In this document: in pieces, positions 26,791 to 35,270 of the stretch | Numbering within the stretch: position 1 is the stretch's first letter | Layout of the letters: the number at the start of each line of letters is the position of its first letter | Source of the DNA: Chloroflexota bacterium | GTDB taxonomy: Bacteria; Chloroflexota; Dehalococcoidia; Tepidiformales; Tepidiformaceae | Direction: 5' to 3' | Length of the DNA: 64,000 nucleotides | Assembly (NCBI GenBank): GCA_016234445.1 | Contig: JACRBT010000002.1 | Location: 62,001 to 126,000, forward strand | Notes under the pieces: generated by a model | What the model saw: only the letters and a program-made list of their open reading frames with translations | Database searches by the model: none | Told to the model about the DNA's origin: nothing | Position numbers and translations under genes: made by a program

Positions 26791-27624
26791 GTGACCTCCC
26801 CCCAGATTGAGATCCCGCCCCCGTCGCCGGACGACGTGCTGTACGAGAAGCGCGAGGGGTACGCCCTTATCACGCTCAACCGGCCGGTGGTGCTGAACGC
26901 CATCAACTGGTCGATCCTGCGGCGGCTGAAGGTGGCCCTGGACCAGGCCGAAGGCGACGACGAGGTGAAGGCGGTCATCCTCACCGGGGCCGGGCGAGCG
27001 TTCTCCGCCGGCGGCGACATCCAGTCCACACCGCCGCCCGACAGCGACCCCACGCCGAGCGGCATGGACGTCAACATGCAGATTTGGGAGATGCCGAAGC
27101 CAGTGATCGCGGCGGTGCGGGGATATGCCGTCGGGCAGGGGACGCAGCTGGCGGGCATGTGCGACATGACCATCGCCGCGGACGACGCGGTGTTCGGGGA
27201 ACTCCAGATCCGGCACGGGTTCGGGCCGCCGGTGCTGGTCACGCCGTTCCTCGTGGGGATGAAGCAGGCGAAGGAGATGCTGCTGCTGGGTGAACGGATC
27301 AACGCTGCTGAAGCGCTGCGCCTGGGCCTGGTGAACCGGGTGGTGCCCGGCGAGCGGCTGATGGACGAAGCGATCGAGGTGGCGAAGAAGCTGGCGGCGC
27401 TGCCGGAGAAGACGGTGCGGCTGAACAAGGTGCTCGTGAACCGGGCCTACGAACTGGCGGGATTCCGGGAAGCGCTGGCCTACCGCGACGACCCCGGCGT
27501 GGCGGCGCTGGCGGCGCCGGGCAGCCGTGATGCCGACCCGCACCTCCGCGTGCTGCGGGAGCAAGGTTGGGAGGCGTTCCGGAAGTCGCGCGACGAACTC
27601 TACCGCGGCGAGGAAAAGAAGTAG
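26791..27624 (+). CDS. Crotonase-fold protein with altered catalytic residues
   Basis: Enoyl-CoA hydratase/isomerase family member (277 aa). The GTG start has GGAGA at 6 nt; a TTG two codons upstream is also possible. Oxyanion-hole blocks GRAFSAGGDIQ and GYAVGQGTQLAGMCD are present. Aligned by eye to rat enoyl-CoA hydratase, both catalytic Glu positions hold Gln (E144 in GTQLAGMCD, E164 in FGELQIRHG), so ordinary hydration is unlikely; an isomerase, hydrolase or decarboxylase role is open. It is divergent from metG with a 133 bp gap that probably holds both promoters; no clear boxes were identified there. Confidence 0.83.
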   Translation: MTSPQIEIPPPSPDDVLYEKREGYALITLNRPVVLNAINWSILRRLKVALDQAEGDDEVKAVILTGAGRAFSAGGDIQSTPPPDSDPTPSGMDVNMQIWEMPKPVIAAVRGYAVGQGTQLAGMCDMTIAADDAVFGELQIRHGFGPPVLVTPFLVGMKQAKEMLLLGERINAAEALRLGLVNRVVPGERLMDEAIEVAKKLAALPEKTVRLNKVLVNRAYELAGFREALAYRDDPGVAALAAPGSRDADPHLRVLREQGWEAFRKSRDELYRGEEKK

Positions 27625-27628
27625 CGGC

Positions 27629-27844
27629 TCATGCGACGATGCGGCGGGGAGACCGGCGGCGAGCCTGATACTGGCTGATCTGGCTCGGTTCGCTGGCGCG
27701 GCGATAGTCGCGGCCGGTGCGTGGCCGTGAGCCCACGGCGGGGAGGCGGTTTGCCCGGTATTCGTAGACCATGCCGGCGATGATGGCGAGGGCGGAGCCG
27801 ATGAGGAAGGCGTCGAAGAGGATGGTGAGGACTGGATTGACCAC
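27629..27844 (-). CDS. Small single-pass membrane protein under a LexA-box promoter
   Basis: A 71 aa protein with one hydrophobic helix at about residues 4-27 (VLTILFDAFLIGSALAIIAG) and a strongly basic C-terminal tail with at least 14 Arg or Lys, predicting a cytoplasmic tail. No homolog is recognised. The GTG start lies about 26 nt from the predicted transcription start, with no obvious ribosome site. Its promoter carries a LexA box in the spacer, so it is expected to be DNA-damage induced. Small single-pass proteins under LexA are often cell-division inhibitors (YneA, DivS, SidA), which is a hypothesis here. It converges on the crotonase gene with a 4 bp gap. Confidence 0.6.
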   Translation of the reverse strand: MVNPVLTILFDAFLIGSALAIIAGMVYEYRANRLPAVGSRPRTGRDYRRASEPSQISQYQARRRSPRRIVA

Positions 27845-27876
27845 GGTAGCAGCACATCCGTTCGTATGGTGCGGAG

Positions 27877-27905
27877 AGCATAAAGAACGGTTGTTCGCAT
27901 GTCAA
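27877..27905 (-). promoter_or_regulatory. Promoter with LexA (SOS) box in its spacer
   Basis: On the minus strand TTGACA (27900-27905) is a perfect -35, followed after exactly 17 nt by TATGCT (27877-27882). Inside the spacer, at 27885-27896, lies the palindrome GAAC-N4-GTTC, flanked by C/G as in the Gram-positive box CGAACRNRYGTTCG, with one deviation in the centre. The same box type was reported for LexA of Dehalococcoides, a green non-sulfur bacterium. LexA bound here would block RNA polymerase. The site could also act on the plus-strand gene beyond it. Confidence 0.7.
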
Positions 27906-27947
27906 CACAAATGTTCTGTTTCTTGTTCGAGGCCGGGTGGCGAGGCG

Positions 27948-27953
27948 TATACT
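27948..27953 (+). promoter_or_regulatory. Possible -10 element for the plus-strand gene at 28007
   Basis: TATACT matches the -10 consensus at 5 of 6 positions. A weak -35 (TTGTTC, 27923-27928) lies 19 nt upstream, longer than ideal. The transcript would start near 27960 and carry the leader ORF at 27975. Confidence 0.35.
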
Positions 27954-27974
27954 CCCGGCGGGAGGGCTGATCCG

Positions 27975-28010
27975 ATGCGTGATACCCCTGCTGGATGGTG
28001 GCGTTCGTGA
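27975..28010 (+). CDS. Possible leader peptide of 11 residues coupled to the next gene
   Basis: ATG preceded at 7 nt by GGAGGG encodes MRDTPAGWWRS, then TGA. The TGA overlaps a GTG of the next frame as GTGA, which suggests translational coupling. The tandem Trp resembles attenuator leaders, but the downstream gene has no known link to tryptophan. It may simply be the best ribosome entry for a gene whose own start has none. Confidence 0.35.
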   Translation: MRDTPAGWWRS

Positions 28011-28285
28011 CCGCCCCGCGCGGTTTTTACGGGCCTTCGGAGCGCGCCCTGGCGTTCGGGGCGCAGTACGCCGAAGTCCTGGCGCGCTGGGGGGAGATGT
28101 TCTCCGCCGCCAGCGCCCTCGTCGCGGCGAACGTGACCCTGGGGCAGATGACGGCGGACGCTTCGAAAGAGTTCGAACAGTGGCTCACGGAGACCGCGAG
28201 CGCGCCCTGGAACTGGCTCAACCCGGAGACGATGCAGCGCTTCATGCGGGGGATGACGGGCACGGCGGGCGCTTCGAAGGAGTAG
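28007..28285 (+). CDS. Small helical protein, phasin-like in composition
   Basis: A 92 aa protein (96 aa if an ATG at 27995 is used) predicted to be mostly amphipathic helices: FGAQYAEVLARWGEMFSAAS, then TLGQMTADASKEFEQWL, and a Trp-containing end NWLNPETMQRFMRGM. The pattern recalls phasins or subunits associated with polyhydroxyalkanoate granules, but the similarity is only in composition. The GTG start overlaps the stop of the leader ORF and is favoured for that reason. It converges on the ABC exporter genes 9 bp away. Confidence 0.55.
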   Translation: MTAPRGFYGPSERALAFGAQYAEVLARWGEMFSAASALVAANVTLGQMTADASKEFEQWLTETASAPWNWLNPETMQRFMRGMTGTAGASKE

Positions 28286-28294
28286 CCTGGCGGG

Positions 28295-30103
28295 CTACAC
28301 GCCGGCGGCGCTGATGTCCTGGTCCTTGTACTGCAGTTCGAAGAGACGGCGGTAGAAGCCGCCCCGCGCCATCAGTTCCGCGTGTGACCCGGATTCGATC
28401 AGCTGGCCGTGCTGGAGCACGAGGATGCGGTCGGCGAGACGCACCGTGTTCAGGCGGTGGGCGATGATGATCGACGTCCGGCCGGTGGTCACCTGACGGA
28501 TGCTGCGCTGAAGCATCGCTTCGGTCTCGGGGTCAATGCTGGCGGTGGCTTCGTCCATGACGAGGACGATTTCGGGGTCGAAGGCGGCAACGCGGGCGAG
28601 CGAGAGCAGCTGTTTCTGGCCGGTCGAGAGGTTGGCGCCGCGCTCGGCGAGGACGGCCTGGTAGCCGTCCGGGAGGCGTTCGATGAATGTGCTCGCTCCC
28701 ACGAGTTCGGCGGCAGCGACAACCTGTGCCGTCGAGATCGCCGGGTCGCGCAGGCGGATGTTCTCCTCGACGGTGCCCGTGAAGATGAAAGGGTCCTGGA
28801 GGACCATGCCGACGTGGCGCCGGAGTTCGCGCTGGGGGACTTCGGTCACCGGGACGCCGTCGACAAGGATGGCACCCCGCTGGACGTCGTAGAGGCGGTT
28901 GAGGAGGTTCATCATCGTCGACTTGCCGGCGCCGGTGGCGCCGACGATGGCGATGCGCTGGCCCGGCTCGATCGTGAACGACATGTCCTGGAGCACCCAG
29001 TTCTCCTCGTCGTAGGCGAACCAGACGTTGCGGAACTCGATCCGGCCCTCGATCTCGGCGAGGTGGCGGGGATTGGGGGTGTCGGTCACCTCCTCCTCTT
29101 CGTCGAGCACCTGGAAGATGCGTTCCGACGAGGCCATCGCGGACTGGAGCGTCGTGTAGCGGTCGGAGAGGTCGCGGATGGGGTGGTAGAAGCGCTGCAT
29201 GTACTGGGTGAAGGCGACGAGCGTGCCGAGGGTGAGGGATTCGTCGAGGGCGCGGCCGCCGCCGTACCAGATGATGGCGGCCGTGGTCATGGCGCCGAAG
29301 AGGACCACGGTGGGTTCGAAGATCGCGTACCAGGTGAGGACCATCATGTTGGCGCGGAGAAGGCCCTGGTTGCGGCGGTCGAAGCGGCGGAGGTTCTCCT
29401 CTTCGCGCCCGAAGAGCTGGATGACCTGCATGCCGGAGATGTTCTCATTGAGGTCGGCGTTGATCCGGGCGAGCCAGGCGCGCTGCTGGCGGTAGCCTTC
29501 GCGCTGGGTCCAGGCGAAGTAACGGACGGCGATGATGAGCGGCGGGAGGAAGGCGTACATCAGGAGCGCCAGCTTCCAGTCGAGCCAGAGCATGACGACC
29601 ATGATCGCCCCGACGGTGAGGAGGCTGGCGAGGATCTGGACGACGCCCTGGGAGATGACCTGTTCCAGCGTCGAGATGTCGTTGGTGAGGCGGGTGACCA
29701 GGCGGCCGACGGGGTTTCGGTCGAAGAAGGCGATGGACATGCGCTGGAGGTGGGCGAAGAGCTCCATGCGCAGGTCCATCATCACGCGTTGGCCGACGTA
29801 GTTCATGAGGACCGACTGGATGTAGCGCAGGGTGAAGATGCCACCAAGGGCGCCCAGGTAGAGGAACGAGAGCATCGCCAGGCGGTCGGTGCGTTTCTCC
29901 GAGATTTGCCCGTCGATGGCTTCGCGGAGGATGAGGGGGCTGACGACTTCGAGGACGGCGAGGACGACAAGGAGGAACACGCCCACGCCCACGAGGAGCG
30001 CGTAGGGGCGGAGGTAGCGGCCGAGGCGGCCGGCAACGCGGCCGTCGTAGACCTTGCCGCCGACCTGGTGTTCGAGGTCGATGTCGTCGAAGTCCATCAC
30101 CAT
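28295..30103 (-). CDS. ABC exporter half-transporter, second subunit
   Basis: Six-helix membrane domain plus ATPase (602 aa) of the multidrug/lipid exporter type. The start follows the stop of the upstream subunit by 1 nt (ATG at 30103; a second ATG two codons later). N-terminal membrane domain at about residues 30-310. ATPase motifs: Walker A GATGAGKSTMM, signature LSTGQKQL (the usual LSGGQ is changed), Walker B VLVMDEATASID with the catalytic Glu, and H-loop IIIAHRL. Together with the next gene it forms a heterodimer with one normal and one degenerate ATP site. Confidence 0.92.
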   Translation of the reverse strand: MVMDFDDIDLEHQVGGKVYDGRVAGRLGRYLRPYALLVGVGVFLLVVLAVLEVVSPLILREAIDGQISEKRTDRLAMLSFLYLGALGGIFTLRYIQSVLMNYVGQRVMMDLRMELFAHLQRMSIAFFDRNPVGRLVTRLTNDISTLEQVISQGVVQILASLLTVGAIMVVMLWLDWKLALLMYAFLPPLIIAVRYFAWTQREGYRQQRAWLARINADLNENISGMQVIQLFGREEENLRRFDRRNQGLLRANMMVLTWYAIFEPTVVLFGAMTTAAIIWYGGGRALDESLTLGTLVAFTQYMQRFYHPIRDLSDRYTTLQSAMASSERIFQVLDEEEEVTDTPNPRHLAEIEGRIEFRNVWFAYDEENWVLQDMSFTIEPGQRIAIVGATGAGKSTMMNLLNRLYDVQRGAILVDGVPVTEVPQRELRRHVGMVLQDPFIFTGTVEENIRLRDPAISTAQVVAAAELVGASTFIERLPDGYQAVLAERGANLSTGQKQLLSLARVAAFDPEIVLVMDEATASIDPETEAMLQRSIRQVTTGRTSIIIAHRLNTVRLADRILVLQHGQLIESGSHAELMARGGFYRRLFELQYKDQDISAAGV

Positions 30104-30104
30104 C

Positions 30105-31877
30105 TCAGGGCACGTCCAGGAGTTCTTCGGGGGCGCCTTCGTCTTCGGCGACCTGTTCGGCGAGGAGCTGGCGCGTGTAGAGGCGCCAGTAGACACCCTG
30201 TTTCGCGAGGAGTTCGTCGTGGGTGCCGGTTTCGACGATGTGGCCGTCTTCGAGGGCGACGATGACGTCGGCGGAGGACACGGTTGAGGTGCGGTGGGCG
30301 ACGATGATGGTCGTGCGGGTGGCCATGAACTCCCGCAGGCGGCGGAGGATCTCCTCTTCGGTGTGGGTGTCGACGTGGGAGAGGGCGTCGTCGAGGACGA
30401 GGATGGGCGGGTCCTTGATGATTGCGCGGGCGAGGGCCGAGCGCTGCTTCTGGCCGCCGGAAAGGGTGACGCCGCGTTCGCCGATGACGGTTTCGAGGCC
30501 GTGCGTGAGCTGGGGGAGGTCGTTCACCAGTTGCGACGTCGACAACGCGAAGTCCATCTCGGCCGCCTGGGGGTTGGCGCGGCCGTAGGCGATGTTGTCG
30601 ATGAGGGAGTCCGAGAAGAGGAAGGTCTCCTGGGGGACGAAGCCGATGGCGCCGCGCACCTGTTCGAGGGGAAGTTCGCGGACGTCGACGCCGTCGAGGA
30701 GGACCTGGCCCTCGTCCGGGTCCCAGAGCCGGGCGAGGAGGTTGACGAGGGTGGTCTTGCCCGCACCCGTGCTGCCGACGATGGCGACAGTCGTGCCAGC
30801 AGGGATGCCGAGGTCCAGGTCGCGAAGGACGGGTTCGCCGGTGTAGGAAAAGCTGACGTGGCGGAACTCGACTTCGCCGCGGATTCGTTCGAGCGCGCGG
30901 GGGCTGGCAGGCCCGGTGATGGTGGGCTCGGTGAAGAGCACTTCGCCGATGCGCTTGAGGGAGGCGGTGCCCTGCTGGAGCGAGGTGACGGTCCAGCCGA
31001 GCGACATCAGCGGGGCCGCGAGGAGGATGAGGTAGGTGTTGAACTGGACGAACTGCCCCAGCGACATCTTCCCGGAGGCGACGTCGTGGCCGCCGAACCA
31101 GAGCACGAGGACCGTGGAGGCGCCGGTACCGATGACCATCAGCGGCCAGAGCGCGGCCGTGTAGTAGGCCCAGTTCATCGAGCGGCGCATCATTTCGCGG
31201 TTCTCGCGGGCGAAGCCCTCGGTCTCAACGTCTTCCTGGGCGTAGGCCTTGATCGTCCGCATGCCGGAGATGTTCTCCTGGACGCGGGTCGAAAGCGTGC
31301 CGAACTGGTCCTGGACGGCGCGGTAGCGGTTTTCGACGACCGTGCTGAAGGCGGAGATGACGATCGCGACGACCGGGAAGTAGGCGAAGGCGATGAGGGC
31401 GAGGCGCACGTTCACCGTGAGGAGGAAGACGAAGCCGACGGCGAGCATGGCGCCGACGCGGCAGAGGTCGATCAGCGTCGGCCCCATGAGGTCGCGGACC
31501 ATCTGGAGGTCGTTGGTGCAGCGGGCCATGAGGTCGCCGGTCTGGGAGCGGAGGAAAAAGCCCTGGTCCATCTTCATGAAGTGGCCGGCGAGTTCGGTGC
31601 GAAGCTGGTATTCAAGCTTGCGGGAGGTGCCGGAGACCAGGAGCCGGGCGCTGAAGCGGAGGAAGCCTTCGACACAGGCGAGCGCGAGGATGACGCCGCC
31701 GTAGGCCGCGAGGTTCCAGCGGGAGGGGCTTTCGTCGCGGATGGCGTCGATCGCGCGGCCGAGGATCAGCGGCGGGAGCATGACGATGACGGAGGCGCCG
31801 AGGAGCGTGAAGAAGCCAAGCAGGTACCGCCCACGGTACCTGCCGAGGTAACGAAACAGGAGGCGGATGGTGGTCAC
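30105..31877 (-). CDS. ABC exporter half-transporter, first subunit
   Basis: Exporter subunit of 590 aa, six helices then ATPase. It starts with GTG (MTTIRLLFRYLGRYRGRYL). Walker A GSTGAGKTTLV, signature LSGGQKQR intact, Walker B ILVLDDALSHVD where Asp replaces the catalytic Glu, H-loop IIVAHRT. In the TM287/288 and BmrCD families this substitution marks the degenerate site, which pairs with the altered signature of the partner subunit. Both genes form a two-gene operon; substrates are probably lipids or drugs. Confidence 0.92.
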   Translation of the reverse strand: MTTIRLLFRYLGRYRGRYLLGFFTLLGASVIVMLPPLILGRAIDAIRDESPSRWNLAAYGGVILALACVEGFLRFSARLLVSGTSRKLEYQLRTELAGHFMKMDQGFFLRSQTGDLMARCTNDLQMVRDLMGPTLIDLCRVGAMLAVGFVFLLTVNVRLALIAFAYFPVVAIVISAFSTVVENRYRAVQDQFGTLSTRVQENISGMRTIKAYAQEDVETEGFARENREMMRRSMNWAYYTAALWPLMVIGTGASTVLVLWFGGHDVASGKMSLGQFVQFNTYLILLAAPLMSLGWTVTSLQQGTASLKRIGEVLFTEPTITGPASPRALERIRGEVEFRHVSFSYTGEPVLRDLDLGIPAGTTVAIVGSTGAGKTTLVNLLARLWDPDEGQVLLDGVDVRELPLEQVRGAIGFVPQETFLFSDSLIDNIAYGRANPQAAEMDFALSTSQLVNDLPQLTHGLETVIGERGVTLSGGQKQRSALARAIIKDPPILVLDDALSHVDTHTEEEILRRLREFMATRTTIIVAHRTSTVSSADVIVALEDGHIVETGTHDELLAKQGVYWRLYTRQLLAEQVAEDEGAPEELLDVP

Positions 31878-31968
31878 CGGCGGCTCCGCTCGAATCCCGG
31901 GCGGGAACCCCCGGGGCGCCTCCGAACGATGGCATCTTCCGGGCTTGCCGACAACGGCGGGATGGTCG

Positions 31969-33078
31969 TCAGCGAGACAGCGCCTCCAGGCGGTTGCGTC
32001 CGGCGACTCCCCGGAGGTACGGCAGGTCGATCACGGTAACGGTGGCATCCTTGAGATTGATGATGGCCGGGAGCATGCGGGTGCTCGTTGACACGTCGCC
32101 GTCGTTCACGCTGGTCAGCAGGGTTTGGGACGTGTGCAGCTTGATGGGCACACTCTCACCGGACAATTCGAACAGCCGCTCGACGGAGCCGTCCGGGCGA
32201 AAGACGCCAATCATGGTCCCGGTGATCGCGGAGGTCTGCTGGTCGCGAGCAGCCCAGGACAGGAACCAGCGGTCCTCGAGCCGGTCGACCAGCTGCAGGT
32301 CCGCCGCTTCCTGGGCGGTGAGTCGCGGCTCGAACAACAACCGGCCGCTTGCGTCGAAGACCTGCCGCTGATTGGCGGTGCGCCAGACAAGCTCCCCGCT
32401 ATCACGAAGCAGCTGACCGTAGGGCCGCTCCCCGGCCGATGCGGGAGGGCTCACCGTGGCCGCCCCGCCGGGTCCGAGCAGCAGCCACTCCGGCGCGGCA
32501 CTGTCGCTCGCCGTGACTCTGACCAACATCTGCGTCCGTCCCTGCCTGCGGTCGACTCCGAAGAGGACAGCGCTGGAGCCGGTGAACTCGTGGATGCGCT
32601 GCCAACTCGCCCCCTCATCGACCGACACCAGGATGCCCCAGCTCGGGACCAGCGGGCGGTCTTTGCCGGGGGAGCCCACGCATTGGACGCAGGCGACGGC
32701 CCCCAACACGGAACCGTCGGGTGCGGCTAAGAACTGCCAGGGATGCCAATCGAGACTGCTGGAAGCGTCGAACACGGGCTTGCTTGCGGTGTTCCCAGAA
32801 GAATCGGTGACGTGCCGGATCAGCGCTTCGTCCGGTCCGTCGCACTGCACACAACCAGAAGCCGTGTAAAGCACCGACCCGGGGATGCCCAGCGCCGAGG
32901 TCCCTCGCACGAGCTCAGTCACTGACGGGCCGGGTGGCGTCGGTGTGGCATCGCCAACTTGCGGAGCCCGGTCGCAGGCCGCGGCCAGCAGCAGGACGGC
33001 GGCGCCAAGGAGGGTGCCGCGCAGAGTGCCCGGGATCCTTGGTCCGGATCGCCGCCGGGAAGATCTCGAAGCCGTCAT
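31969..33078 (-). CDS. Predicted lipoprotein with beta-propeller-like repeats
   Basis: A 369 aa protein with a basic N-region, hydrophobic core and lipobox LLAAAC at about residue 35, so it should be lipid-anchored outside the membrane. A Pro/Thr linker follows (TPTPPGPS). The main part has strand patterns with Asp/Gly turns (SVDEGASWQRIHEF, like BNR repeats) suggesting a propeller. Two CVQC motifs, GCVQCDGPDE and ACVQCVGSPGKD, are spaced by about 40 residues and may bind metal or form disulfides. No family is recognised. It is divergent from the serine hydrolase gene across 214 bp in which no clear promoter was found. Confidence 0.7.
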   Translation of the reverse strand: MTASRSSRRRSGPRIPGTLRGTLLGAAVLLLAAACDRAPQVGDATPTPPGPSVTELVRGTSALGIPGSVLYTASGCVQCDGPDEALIRHVTDSSGNTASKPVFDASSSLDWHPWQFLAAPDGSVLGAVACVQCVGSPGKDRPLVPSWGILVSVDEGASWQRIHEFTGSSAVLFGVDRRQGRTQMLVRVTASDSAAPEWLLLGPGGAATVSPPASAGERPYGQLLRDSGELVWRTANQRQVFDASGRLLFEPRLTAQEAADLQLVDRLEDRWFLSWAARDQQTSAITGTMIGVFRPDGSVERLFELSGESVPIKLHTSQTLLTSVNDGDVSTSTRMLPAIINLKDATVTVIDLPYLRGVAGRNRLEALSR

Positions 33079-33292
33079 CGGTTCGACTCCATCGGGGGCA
33101 TCTTCGGCTCACCCGGGATCGAGCGTGACCTGTCCCTGGCGGCCTCCCCAACGGCCCAAAGGCTCGATTTCGTTGCCCCACCGGGCCATCAGTCGATCCA
33201 GCGGACTCGCTGGCACACCTTCGGCGGGCACGTTGACGGCGGGGGTGAGGGCTGCGTACGGTTCGGCCATCCAGCCGGCGAGGAGTGAGGGC

Positions 33293-34666
33293 ATGAGTTC
33301 GAACGCGGAAGCGGTGATCACGGGGCTTGGCAGGCGGCTGGAGGAGTTGGCTCCCCACTACCGGGTGCCCGGGGCCGTGCTGGGGATTCTCCACAACGGG
33401 GCAGAGACCGTTTTCGCGACCGGCGTCGTCAATGTCGCGACCGGTGTCGAGACCACGCCCGAAGCTGTCTTCCAGATCGGTTCGAACACGAAGCTGTTCA
33501 CGGCGACGCTCGTCATGCAGCTCGTGGACGAGGGGAAGCTGGACCTGGACACCCCGGTGCAGCGCTACCTCCCAGAGTTCACGACTGCATCGCACGAACT
33601 GGAGGGGGAGGTGACGCTCCGCCACCTGCTGACGCACACGAGCGGCATCGACGGCGACTTCTTCCTCGACACCGGCCGTGGCGACGACTGCCTGGAGCGC
33701 TACTTGATCGCCTGTTCGGTGCTGCCGCAGTACTTCAAGCCGGGGACGCACCACTCCTACTGCAATGCCGGGTTTTCGATCGCGGGACGCGTCATCGAAC
33801 GGGCCACGGGGATGACCTGGGACCGGGCGTTGCGAGAGCGCCTGCTCTTGCCGGTGGGGGCCATCACCATGGGGACGTTGCCGGAAGAGGCGATCGTCCA
33901 CCGGGCGGCGGCCGGCCACGTCATGGGACCGGACGGCTTAGCGCGGGTGGCGCCGATCTGGGCGCTGCCGCGGTCGAACGCCCCGGCGGGTGCGACCCCC
34001 TTCGCGCGGGCGAGCGACGTGCTCCGCTTCGCCCAGATGCACATGGACGGCGGCACGGCCACGAACGGCGAGCGGGTGCTGTCGGGCGCTTCGGTGGCGG
34101 CGATGCAGGCCCCCCAGCACCGCTTCGACCGGCCCGGCGATCCGGCGGCCTGGGGCCTTGGCTGGATGCTGTTCAATTGGGACGGCCACCGCGTGATCGG
34201 GCACGACGGCGGGACACTGGGGCAGTTCTCGGCTGTCCGGGTGGCCCCGGACGACGGCGTCGCGGTCGTGCTGCTGACGAACGGGGGGAACATGCCGGCG
34301 CTCGCCCGGAAGCTGGTCGGCGAGGCGTTCGAAGGGCTCACCGGGTTCACGATGCCGCCGCTCCCGGAGCCGCCGGGCGGCGTCGAGGTCGACCGTGCCG
34401 CCTACGTCGGCCACTACCAGAAGCTGAGCGCCGCGGTGGAAGTCAGGGAAGAGGCTGAGACACTGACGGCGACGGTCCACCAGCGGCGCTCACTCATTCC
34501 CGGGACGCCGGACGAGAGTTACAGCCTGGAACCGTTCGACGACCGCTACTTCCTGGCCTCGCCAAAGAGTGGTGGGGCGAAGCAAGTCTGGTCGTTCGTC
34601 GACTTCGACGCGGCTGGCCGCCCGGCCGGGGTCATCGCGGGGCGGTACTTCCGGCGCGTGGGGTAA
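33293..34666 (+). CDS. Serine hydrolase of the class C beta-lactamase fold
   Basis: A 457 aa enzyme of the beta-lactamase/transpeptidase-like (esterase EstB, D-aminopeptidase) group. SxxK is SNTKLFTA, the second motif is SYCNAGFSIAG (YxN), and the third HDGGTLG replaces KTG. The C-terminal 90 residues form a small DUF3471-like barrel. There is no signal peptide, so it is cytoplasmic. The ATG has GGAG at a suitable distance; the longer open frame upstream overlaps the divergent gene and is not used. Substrate unknown. Confidence 0.86.
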   Translation: MSSNAEAVITGLGRRLEELAPHYRVPGAVLGILHNGAETVFATGVVNVATGVETTPEAVFQIGSNTKLFTATLVMQLVDEGKLDLDTPVQRYLPEFTTASHELEGEVTLRHLLTHTSGIDGDFFLDTGRGDDCLERYLIACSVLPQYFKPGTHHSYCNAGFSIAGRVIERATGMTWDRALRERLLLPVGAITMGTLPEEAIVHRAAAGHVMGPDGLARVAPIWALPRSNAPAGATPFARASDVLRFAQMHMDGGTATNGERVLSGASVAAMQAPQHRFDRPGDPAAWGLGWMLFNWDGHRVIGHDGGTLGQFSAVRVAPDDGVAVVLLTNGGNMPALARKLVGEAFEGLTGFTMPPLPEPPGGVEVDRAAYVGHYQKLSAAVEVREEAETLTATVHQRRSLIPGTPDESYSLEPFDDRYFLASPKSGGAKQVWSFVDFDAAGRPAGVIAGRYFRRVG

Positions 34667-34672
34667 GCGGCG

Positions 34673-35230
34673 TCAGTTCTGGCTGGGGTCGTCGGGGAAG
34701 TAGGCGAAGATGGCGAGCTTTCCGGGCTGGCGGCGAAGGACGGCGCGCCAGAGTCCCTCGGGGTCGGGCGTGAAAGGGTCGCCGGGGAGACTGTCGACCA
34801 CGAACCAGGCTTCTTCCTTGATCTCGTCTTCAAGTTGCCCGGCCGACCAGCCGGCGTAGCCCGCGAAAATGCGGCAGCCGGCGAGCAGCGCCGCGTCCCC
34901 GGCGGGCGGCTGACTGAGGTCGACGAGTCCGAGGTCCCGGGTGACCCGCTGGAAGCCCGTAGGCTCGGGGCCGTCCGGCGGGGGTTGGCCGAGACCGATG
35001 CCGACGGTCGGTTCCACGGGGCCGCCGATGAAGACGCAGGGCGGGGCGGAGACGTGCTCGGCCCATCCCGCCAGGTGGTCGACGACGTGGACGTCCGGGC
35101 GCGGACGGTTGAGGACGACGCCCATCGCCCCGTCGCCGTTGTGGCGGCAGATGATGACGACCGTGCGCCGGAAGTTGGGGTCGACGAGACTCGGCGCGGC
35201 GACGAGCAGCTTGCCCGTGAGTGATTCCAT
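34673..35230 (-). CDS. YqgE/AlgH family protein
   Basis: UPF0301/AlgH domain protein (185 aa) with typical blocks LTGKLLVAAPSLVDPNFRRTVV, GAMGVVLNRP and FAGYAGWSAGQLEDEI, then WFVVDSLPGDPF. AlgH was first seen as a regulator of alginate genes, but the molecular role is still unsettled. It is convergent with the serine hydrolase (6 bp gap) and lies 40 bp downstream of the lyase gene on the same strand. Confidence 0.88.
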   Translation of the reverse strand: MESLTGKLLVAAPSLVDPNFRRTVVIICRHNGDGAMGVVLNRPRPDVHVVDHLAGWAEHVSAPPCVFIGGPVEPTVGIGLGQPPPDGPEPTGFQRVTRDLGLVDLSQPPAGDAALLAGCRIFAGYAGWSAGQLEDEIKEEAWFVVDSLPGDPFTPDPEGLWRAVLRRQPGKLAIFAYFPDDPSQN

Positions 35231-35270
35231 CAGCGCGATGCTCCCGCCCTCCGGCGGCGGAGGACGGTGC

